64,000 nt of DNA, taken from Salvelinus alpinus. Taxonomy: Eukaryota > Chordata > Actinopteri > Salmoniformes > Salmonidae. Positions 37,523-48,047 of this stretch are shown here, in pieces (positions within the stretch are counted from its first letter, which is position 1; each line of letters begins with the position of its first letter). The stretch lies in contig NC_092091.1 of NCBI RefSeq assembly GCF_045679555.1, positions 79,748,144 through 79,812,143 of the forward strand. Direction: 5' to 3'. The notes beneath the pieces are model-generated. The model saw only the letters and a program-made list of their open reading frames with translations, made no database searches and was not told the origin of the DNA. A program made the position numbers and the translations under genes.

Positions 37523-40500
37523 GTAAGTAGACCAACGATGGTTCCTACGGTACTGCTAACGATAGATCCCCTTCTATAGTCCAATAAACTAACAGACAGG
37601 TAACCCAACGTTAACGTTAGTTCACACCTACCAGCAATTTGTCCAATATAAACTCGTTTTCTTTGCGAAACGTTTTCCGTTTGGAGTAAACTGTTTCTGT
37701 TGCAAAACGGCGTAATGAATAGAACCGTGTTCACTAACCCTGAATAACTCAGACAGGTAAAACGGGGTAATGAACCGTGTTCACTAACCCTGAATAACTC
37801 AGACAGGTAAAACAGGGTAATGAACCGGGTTCACTAACCCTGAATAACTCATAGACAGGTAAAACAGGGTAATGAACCGTGTTCACTAACCCTGAATAAC
37901 TCAGACAGGTAAAACAGGGTAATGAACCGTGTTCACTAACCCTGAATAACTCAGACAGGTAAAACAGGGTAATGAACCGTGTTCACTAACCCTGAATAAC
38001 TCATAGACAGGTGAGATGCTATGTTAGTTCCCACTCCAGACAATAGACAGAGTGTTTAGCTATGTCAGTCTGTCACCAGGTGAATGTACTGTATCCGTGG
38101 TAGCGGCAGGACTGTGTGTGATTGGTTGTTGTAGCACAGTGAGGTGTATCGGTGTGTTTCAGAGGGTGACTCCCGGGATGGACGACTTTCTGCAGCGTCT
38201 GCGGCGGCGTGTTCGAGTCGGCGTGGTGGGGGGGTCGGACTTCGTCAAGATCAAAGAACAACTGGGAGATGATGGTGTGTGTCTGGGGGGGGGTTAAGGT
38301 GTGTCTGGGAGGGGGGGGGTTAAGGTGTGTCTGGGAGGGAGGGGGGGGGGGTTAAGGTGTGTCTGGGAGGGAGGGAGGGAGGGGGTTAAGGTGTGTCTGG
38401 GAGGGAGGGAGGGAGGGAGGGGGTTAAGGTGTGTCTGGGAGGGAGGGGGGGGTTAAGGTGTGTCTGGGAGGGAGGGGGGGGTTAAGGTGTGTCTGGGAGG
38501 GAGGGGGGGGTTAAGGTGTGTCTGGGAGGGAGGGGGGGGTTAAGGTGTGTCTGGGAGGGGGGGGGTTAGGTTGTGCCCCCTGAACATAGACAGGTTCCAC
38601 ACTGAAAATATACCAAAACATGACTTTGATAAAGACGCATTTTAATCCGAATCATTAAGCCTTAGGTTGGAGTCATTCAAACTCATTTTTCAACCACTCC
38701 ACACATTTCTTGTTAACAAACTATAGTTTTGGCAAGTCGGTTAGGACATCTACGTTGTACATGACACAAGTACTTTTTCCAACAATTGTTTACAGACAGA
38801 TTATTTCACTTATCATTCACTGTATCACAATTCCAGTGGGTCAGAAGTTTACATACACTAAGTTGACTGTGCCTTTAAACAGCTTGGAAAATCCCAGAAA
38901 ATGTCATGGCTTTAGAAGCTTCTGATAGGCTAATTGACATCATTTGAGTCAATTGGAGGTGTACCTGTGGATGTATTTCAAGGCCTATCTTCAAACTCAG
39001 TGCCTCTTTGCTTGACATCATGGGGAAATCAGCCAAGACCTCAGAAATAGATTGTAGACCTCCACAAGTCTGGTTCATCCTTGGGAGCAATTTCCACACG
39101 CCTGAAGGTACCACGTTCATCTGTACAAACAATAGTACGCAAGTATAAACACCATGGGACCACGCAGCCGTCATACCGCTCAGGAAGGAGACGCGTTCTG
39201 TCTCCTAGAGATGAATGTACTTTGGTGCGAAAAGTGCAAATCAATCCCAGAACAACAGCAAAGGACCTTTGTGAAGATGCTGGAGGAAACGGGTACAAAA
39301 GTATCTATATCCACAGTAAAACGAGTCTTATATCGGCATAACCTGAAAGGCCGCTCAGCAAGGAAGAAGCCACTGCTCTAAAACCGCCATAAAAAAGCCA
39401 GACTACGGTTTGCAACTACAGATGGGGACAAAGATCGTACTTTTTGGAGAAATGTCCTCTGGTCTGATGAAACAAAAATAGAACTGTTTGGCCATAATGA
39501 CCATCGTTATGTTTGGAGGGAAAAGGGGGAGGCTTGCAAGCCGAAGAACACCATCCCAACCGTGAAGCACGGGGGTGGCAGCATCATGTGGGTGCTTTGC
39601 TGCAGGAGGGACTGGTGCACTTCACAAAATAGATGGCATCATAAGGGAGGAAAATTATGTGGATATATTGAAGCAACATCTCAAGACATCAGTCAGGAAG
39701 TTGAAGCTTGGTCGCAAATGGGTCTTCCAAATGGACAATGACCCAAAGCATACTTCCAAACAGGGCGTCAAGGTATTAGAGTGGCCATCACAAAGCCCTG
39801 ACCTCAATCCTGTAGAAAGTTTGTGGGCAGAACTGAAAAAGCGTGTGCGAGCAAAGAGTCCTACAAACCTGACTCAGTTACACCAGCTCTGTCAGGAGGA
39901 ATGAGCCAAAATTCACCCAACTTATTGTGGGAAGCTTGTGGAAGGCTACCTGAAACGTTTGACCCAAGTTAAACAATTTAAAGGCAATGCTCCCAAATAC
40001 TAATTGAGTTTATGTAAACTTCTGACCCACTGGGAATGTGATGAAAGAAATAAAAGCTGAAATAAATCATTCTCTCTACTATTATTCTGACATTTCACAG
40101 TCTTCAAATAAAGTGGTGATCCTAACTGACCTAAGACAGGGAATTTTTACTTGGATTAAATATCAGGAATTGTGAAAAACTGAGTATAAATATATTTGGC
40201 TAAGGTAAACTTCTGACTTCAACTGTATTATGCAACGTTGTGTTGCTGTTGTAGATAAATAAGCACATGGTTTTTCCAGGCCTTGTGTTCTAAAAATAGT
40301 AAAACATTTTCCATTACTAGTAAAAAGAATAATGCAGTACTGGAACAGTCCAACTAGGTCAAATACCCAAGTACATAGTCTGGTATACTGTCAAATACCC
40401 AAGTACGTAGTCTGGTATACTGTCAAATACCCAAGTACGTAGTCTGATATACTGTCAAATACCCAAGTACATAGTCTGATATACTGTCAAATACCCAAGT

Positions 40501-43500
40501 ACATAGTCTGATATACTGTCAAATACCCAAGTACATAGTCTGATATACTGTCAAATACCCAAGTACATACAGTGAGGGAAAAAAGTATTTGATCCCCTGC
40601 TGATTTTGTACGTTTGCCCACTGACAAAGAAATGATCAGTCTATAATTTTAATGGTAGGTTTATTTGAACAGTGAGAGACAGAATAACAACAAAAATATC
40701 CAGAAAAACGCATATCAAAAATGTTATAAATTGATTTGCATTTTAATGAGGGAAATAAGTATTTGACCCCCTCTCAATCAGAAAGATTTCTGGCTCCCAG
40801 GTGTCTTTCATACAGGTAACGAGCTGAGATTAGGAGCACACTCTTAAAGGGAGTGCTCCTAATCTCAGTTTCTTACCTGTATAAAAGATACCTGTCCACA
40901 GAAGCAATCAATCAATCAGATTCCAAACTCTCCACCATGGCCAAGACCAAAGAGCTCTCCAAGGATGTCAGGGACAAGATTGTAGACCTACACAAGGCTG
41001 GAATGGGCTACAAGACCATCGCCAAGCAGCTTGGTGAGAAGGTGACAACAGTTTCTGCGATTATTCGCAAATGGAAGAAACACAAAAGAACTGTCAATCT
41101 CCCTCAGCCTGGGGCTCGATGCAAGATCTCACCTCGTGGAGTTGCAATGATCATGAGAACGGTGAGGAATCAGCCCAGAACTACACAGGAGGATATTGTC
41201 AATGATCTCAAGGCAGCTGGGACCATAGTCATCAAGAAAACAATTGGTAACACACTACGCCGTGAAGGACTGAAATCCTGCAGCGTCCGCAAGGTCCCCC
41301 TGCTCAAGAAAGCACATATACATGCCCGTCTGAAGTTTGCCAATGAACATCTGAATGATTCAGAGGACAACTGGGTGAACGTGTTGTGGTCAGATGAGAC
41401 CAAAATGGAGTTCTTTGGCATCAACTCAACTTGCCGTGTTTGGAAGAGGAGGAATGCTGCCTATGACCCCAAGAACACCATCCCCACCGTCAAACATGGA
41501 GATGGAAACATTATGCTTTGGGGGTGTTTTTCTGCTTAGGGGACAGGACAACTTCACCGCATCAAAGGGACGATGGACGGGGCCATGTACCGTCAAATCT
41601 TGGGTGAAAACCTCCTTCCCTCAGCCAGGGTATTGAAAATGGGTCGTGGATGGTTACTCCAGCATGACAATGACCCAAAACACACGGCCAAGGCAACAAA
41701 GGAGTGGCTCAAGAAGAAGCACATTAAGGTCCCGGAGTGGCCTAGCCAGTCTCCAGACCTTAATCCCATAAAAAATCTGTGGAGGGAGCTGAAGGTTCGA
41801 GTTGCCAAACGTCAGCCTCGAAACATTAATGACTTGAAGAAGATCTGCAAAGAGGAGTGGGACAAAATCCCTCCTGAGATGTGTGCAAACCTGGGGCCTG
41901 TTGCACAAAACTAGGATAAGGGATTAAGCCAGGATATCTTGGTGATCCTGGCTCAATTGATCCGTAATCCGGTTGCACTAAAGATGGATAGGGGGCAGGA
42001 GGATATGTTATGGTATAAATTACCATGGAGATTTATTCTGTGGAGCTAGCCTGCTCCAGACCAGGCTAAATTCCAGGATCTATTTAATCTCATCCCTAAT
42101 GTCAGTCAGCAGTCACCACAAATGGAAACCAATAGTTATTTCACTGCTCACTATACATTGTTATCACATATAACTAGACCCACTGTTATTATTTAAACGT
42201 TTGTGATCATTAATTTCAATGATTTTGGATAAAAAATGATTTTTAGATGATGTTGCTATCATTAGATAATTTACAGTTTCCCATAGACTATAAGGCTATA
42301 TATAAAATGATAGAATATTAGGGCCACAGAGGGGGAAAAAACACAAGTCATAATATTGTAACCAGTTGTTTTAAAGGAGGACAGTTGTTAAAATGACAGA
42401 TGTGGGGCATTTCGTGAAATTGTACTTCAGTATGGTTTCATAAACAAAGACATGCTGATGTGCCAGAATATTAAGTATCACATTGTCATAAGTATCAAAA
42501 CTGTAAAAACAATATGTAGCTTTTCTGCAGAAAGAACCAGCCTCATAAATTTATGACTTTATCCTTTTTCTTCAGTGTGGCCCTAGTACTCTGTCATATA
42601 AACAAATACACATTCCATATGAATATAAAAACACAATGTGTAACATTATGTTCCTTTATTGAATAAGGACAAAACAAAGCAGGTAAACCATCAGCTCCTT
42701 TCGAAACTGAAGTCACAGTGACTCTACAAGATGGAAAGCACAGAATCCAAGCATATTATACAAAATGATACATACACATTCAAAGGTCTGTATATAACAC
42801 ACCCTGCATGTCTGCACACTAAAATAAATGCAGGACAAATCCATACACATCAACTGAACAGACAAATGAATGGATGCAGTAGCCTCCCTGCAGCCTTGTA
42901 TTACACACAGTATACCGCACAAACATCATAAGAGGCCAAATTCGTCAAAAAACGAACCCAAAAAAACCCAAATTCCTCTGCCACCGCAGGACATATTTAA
43001 CCAAAATTGAAAGCACACATACTAACTAAAATAATTCAACACATATTGGTCCCTCAGCAGCCGACCACTGTCGTCATCAGGGAAGATTGCCGGATTGTCC
43101 CAGTCCATGGCTGGTGGCACTCTGGGGGCCCTCTCCTTCCTCAGGCAGGCCACATTGTGGAGGACAGCACAAGCCACAGTAATATCACATGCCCTAACAG
43201 GGCTGACCCTTAATTTGTGAAGGCAGTGAAAGCGTGCCTTCAGGAGGCCAAAGGTCATTTCAACTCTGGCCCTGGTCCTGGCATGGGCATGGTTGTAGGC
43301 CTGCTGTGCTTCCTGGGGGTCTGTGAAAGGTGTCAGGAGAAAAGGCTGGCAGCCATACCCCCTGTCTCCCAGCAACACACCAGAGAATTCACCTGTCAAC
43401 ACAAAATCTCATCATTACTACCTCATAAACACAGTGATATTCTTGACACAGCCATGATGGTTATAAATAGGGGTTGTGTGGCTTACCTTGTGATAGGCAC

Positions 43501-45672
43501 TGATAGATTTCAGAGGCCCGAAAGATTCTGGAGTCATGGACTGAGCCAGGCCATTTTGCCACAACATTGCTGATCACACAGTCAGCATTGCAGACCATCT
43601 GAAATCATAAGATGAGGAATATTACACCAATCAATGCACATCACTGGCAATGCAGAGTGTTCGTCAATGGACAATATCAAAAAGTTATGTTCACCTGAAC
43701 ATTAATGCTGTGAAAGGATTTCCTATTCACAAAATCGGCCTCATGGGCACCTGAGGGGGCTTTTATCCTTATGTGTGTGCAGTCCACTGCACCAATGACA
43801 TTGGGGAAACCTGTCACACAAAGTAATGAGTATCCTACTATGTGTTAACAGTTGTCCTGTAATTTGTAGATCCTCTTACCTGCAATCCTATAGAACTCCT
43901 CTTTGATGTCACAGAGTCTTCTGTGGCCAGGGAAGGAGATGAAGACATCTGCTAATGCTTTGATAGCCAGACACACACTCCTTATTGTGCGGCAAATTGT
44001 GGCCTTGTTCAGCTGTTCTGCATCCCCCACTGAGTACAGGAAGGCTCCACTAGCAAAAAAGCGCAAGGCCACACAAACCATTTGCTCCACACTCAGTGCA
44101 TGGCTCCGTGCAGTGCGGTGCTTAATCCTGGGACCCAGTAGTCTGCATAGATACCTGATGCCATCTGCAGAAAACCTGTATCTTTCATATAGATGGTCAT
44201 CAGGGAAGGCCAGTGGGTCCAACCGGTCCCTGAAGACCCTTTCTCGCCTGAAGGCTCTCCTCAGCACAAGTGCTTCTTCATCCACCACATCTCGCACGAA
44301 TGGGCATGCCATTGTCAGAGCAGAAAGGAACACACAATTTTGGCCCTTCATATAGGCTAGTGGCCACACCTGGTGCTGGGGGGGTGGGCAAAAGAGGGCG
44401 ATGCCTTATAACGATGACTTGGTTGTACTGATTGCTGGGAAAATAAAAAAAACCTTAGAAAGATGCCACCGTCCTGTGTGCTCACAATAAGAGCTCATAT
44501 GTCATGGCTCACTTGACTTTACGAGAATATACCTAATTTTTATTTTGAGCTGTGTCATCTTCTTGGAGCTGGGGGAGGAAAGAAAAATAATGATTAATAC
44601 ATTTGTGTTACAGTTAGCATACAGTGTACATTGAAGGCATATCTCACCTCCCTCTCAAGTTTTTTTATTTCAAGGTCCAGTTTCCTAATTGTCCTCTTTT
44701 TTATTTCGGACTCCAGTGCAAGATTTTCCATCTTTTTCTTCTTGTACTGAATGTCTATGTCTGCCAGTTCTATTTGGCGCCGGAGGTGGTTGCCATACAA
44801 CTTTCTGATAGCTTGTGAGCTCTGTGAACACAATACAATTAGCGCAGCTGGAATTTGGCAGGATGTGGTGTCCTTTTATTAATACGCACTATGTTGCCAG
44901 GCTGGTTTTCCCACTGTATAGCATCTGGGTCCTGTAAAAGAAATTAGATTTTTTGATTTTGATGAGGACTCCTCACCATTGTAGAGTAAATAGTACTTTC
45001 ACAGTCTTAACATGATACCTCATGCCTTCTGGAATCCAGAGAGATGGTCTCCTCCTCATCATCGTCTCCATCATGTGCTGTTGCTGCTGCACTGGGGCCT
45101 TCACCCTATCACATTTAATCGGATTCATATTGAAGCTAGTAGACAAGACATGCCAGGCCTACAGTATGCCTTTGATGGAGTACTCACTGGATCAGCATCG
45201 TCTGGTGCTTGTGCTGGTGGCTCTAACAGGAACACAGTGCTGCCAGACACTGCAAGGCAATAGGTAAACCAAAGTCAGACAGTCCAAATTGATTCAATAT
45301 GAATGTGGTTGTATCCCATGTAGAGATGGAAGGACATACCTTGAATGAAGCGGGTGGCATCTTGGGAGGAACCTATGCTCGTCTCTTTCCCCCCAGGGAT
45401 CCTCTCTAAGACGGGCCTGCCTTTATTTAGCTCCAAGGCCATGTCCTCTGCTGGGGTAAGGTCAGCCTTTGGTGACCCACCACCCGTGCCTTGTCTGTGG
45501 GTATTCTTTTTCACTGCTAAAACAGTACAGACAATGTGTGAGCAGGCACCTTCTGGGTACAATATATGCTTGTGCTTTGTTAAATATTAGTCAAGGACCA
45601 TACCATTCTGCAGAATGTTCTTGTATTTGATTTTGACCTGCTGCCATGTCCGTTTTGGCCCGTTCATGTTTA

Positions 45673-45746
<74 letters not shown>

Positions 45747-47831
45747 TTAATGGAGTCACACTGCAAAAAATTACTTGGTATTTTTGTCTTGTTTTCAGTA
45801 AAAATATCAAAAAATTTATCATAGCTTTATACAGTGTGATGGAGTTACTTTACACAATTTCACTCATATCTGCAGTGCATTTCAATTAAAAATTTAACCG
45901 TTTCATAATTACAGTACAACTGCATTTTTGGAGATGTGAATTAAATATTTGAATTGTAATTGTGATGTTTCAGCGGAGCGGTGAGTGTGTAATTGTGCAC
46001 TACTTACGCATTCAGGCGGTCTGCAATACTTTGCCACGCTTTTTCTCTTTGCTTTATCACTGTGGCGGTGTTGCCTTTCTTCTTAATTATATCTTTTACC
46101 TCCTCGTATGCCTCCATGAGGATTTGTGCTTCCGACGGGGAAAAGTACGCGGCTCTAGTTGCCATGGTAAATCAGTTAATCTGTGATCTGTGGCGGGGTC
46201 TATTTGAGTGAGCCGTGAGCGCGCACCTATCCAGGATTGGTTTCACCTGGCTTAATGAATCCGTGTCTGCTCATCCTGGCTTGGTCTTTGTGCAACCAAT
46301 TAAGCCTGGACGCACATGTTTTGGCTTCATTGAGCTCAGCTGAGTCATTTATCCCGGATGTCTTAATTCTACTTTTGTGCAACAGGCCCCTGGTGGCCAA
46401 CTACAAGAAACGTCTGACCTCTGTGATTGTCAACAAGGGTTTTTCCACCAAGTACTAAGTCATGTTTTGCAGAGGGGTCAAATACTTATTTCCCTCATTA
46501 AAATGCAAATCAATTCATAACATATTTGACATGCGTTTTTCTGGATTTTTTTGTTGATATTCTGTCTCTCACTGTTCAAATAAACCTACCATTAAAATTA
46601 TAGACTGATCATTTCTTTGTCAGTGGGCAAACGTACAAAATCAGCAGGGGATCAAATACTTTTTTCCCTCACTGTAGTCTGATATACTGTCAAATACCCA
46701 AGTACATAGTCTGATATACTGTCAAATACCCAAGTACATAGTCTGATATACTGTCAAATACCCAAGTACATAGTCTGATATACTGTAAACATGGCTGGAA
46801 TGCTGTTCAACTAGCCAGTTTACTCCTCCAATCAGGCCTTTATGGTAGAGTGGCCAGACAGAAGCCACTCCTCAGTAAAAGGCACATGACAGCCCGCTTG
46901 GAGTTTGACAAAAGGCACCTAAAGACTCTCAAACCATGAGAAACGAGATTCTCTGGTGTGATGAAACCAAGATTGAACTCTTTGGCCTGAATGCCAAGCA
47001 CCACGTCTGGAGGAAACCTGGCACCATCCCCACGGTGAAGCATGGTGGTGGCACCATCCCCACGGTGAAGCATGGTGGTGGCAGCATCCCCACGGTGAAG
47101 CATGGTGGTGGCAGCATCATACTGTGAGGATGTTTTTCAGCTGCAGGTACTGGTAGACTAGTCAGGATCGAGGGAAAGATGAACGTAGCAAAGTACAGAG
47201 AAAACCTGCTCCAGCGCGCTCAGAACCTCAGACTGGGGTTAAGGTTCACCTTCCAATAGGACAACGACCCTAAGCACACAGCCAAGACAACGCAGGAATG
47301 GCTTCGTGACAAGTCTCTGAATGTCCTTGAGTGGCCCAGCCAGAGCCCAGCCTTGAACACGATTGAACATCTCTGGAGAGACCTGAAAATAGCTGTGCAG
47401 CGACGCTCCCCATTCAACCTGACAGAGCTTGAGAGGATCTGCAGAGAAGAATGGGAGAAACTCCCCAAATACATGTGTGCCAAGCTTGTAGCGTCAGACC
47501 CAAGAAGACTCAAGGCTGTAATCGCTGCAAAAGGTGCTTCAACAAAGTACTGAGTAAAGGGTCTGAATACTTATGTAAATGTGATAGTTTTTTATGTGGA
47601 AAAAGTCAAGGGGACTGAATACTTTCCGAATGCCCTGTATTATTACTGTTTCAGCATTCAGGACCCAAACTAACCCGTTTATCATAAATATAAATAAATA
47701 TAATATATATTCTGCTCTGCAGAATCACTGATCAACCAATAACGTGTGTGTGTGTGTGTGAGAGAGTCAACTGATCCGTCAGGTTGTATTTAGCTGCTCT
47801 GACCTTCTCAGCTCTTCTCTGTAAAGGTCGT

Positions 47832-47890
<59 letters not shown>

Positions 47891-48016
47891 ACGCACACAC
47901 AGACACACGCACACACACACACTAAAACATCATTGATCTTTACTGCATGAATGAGTCCGTCACAACGGGTGAGTTTTAGTTAGTCAATAGTTTACTACAT
48001 TAAATAGTTTACCGCA

Positions 48017-48047
<31 letters not shown>

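Larger units (their letters stand above)
41894..46389 (-). mobile_element. PIF/Harbinger DNA transposon, apparently intact (4.5 kb)
   Basis: The terminal inverted repeats are gggcctgttgcacaaaa (17 bp perfect), followed by partly matching sequence. A CTG duplication flanks the element (41891-41893 and 46390-46392); a 3-bp target duplication is the Harbinger rule. Inside, both on the minus strand, are a HARBI1-type nuclease and a Myb/SANT-like protein, the two-gene plan of autonomous Harbinger elements. The 1.1 kb between the left end and the nuclease stop is AT-rich without a recognised gene. Motifs related to attaagccaggat recur near both ends. Confidence 0.93.
40937..46458 (+). pseudogene. 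Tc1 transposase split by Harbinger insertion
   Basis: From [20 protein letters not shown] the frame is open to 41536, reaches a TAG at 41537-41539 where related copies have a Lys codon, and continues in the same frame to NL at 41893. The last 21 residues ([20 protein letters not shown] and Tyr) and the stop are at 46393-46458, directly in frame once the insert and one CTG are removed, giving about 340 residues. WSDETK and HDNDPKHTA hold the two catalytic Asp. The third catalytic residue is changed: NPIKNLW has Lys where the family has Glu. So the enzyme was dead by substitution as well as by insertion. Confidence 0.92.
40570..46674 (+). mobile_element. Tc1-type transposon with long inverted repeats, carrying a nested Harbinger
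   Basis: Terminal repeats start cagtgagggaaaaaagtatt at 40570 and end with the inverse at 46674, each about 190 bp long and closely similar. TA flanks both ends (40568-40569 and 46675-46676). The host site is the 32-bp array, whose unit reads on cleanly across the insertion. Without the Harbinger insert the element is about 1.6 kb, the normal size for Tc1. A palindrome around 40827-40867 (gagattaggagcac and its inverse) precedes the coding region. Confidence 0.95.

Noticed and set aside
42713-42931. Small open frames at the left of Harbinger
   Set aside because: AT-rich non-coding DNA of the element; no similarity recognised and both strands are open by chance.
43022-44369. Host HARBI1 gene
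   Set aside because: It lies between matched inverted repeats with a target duplication, next to a Myb-like partner, so it is the transposon's own nuclease.
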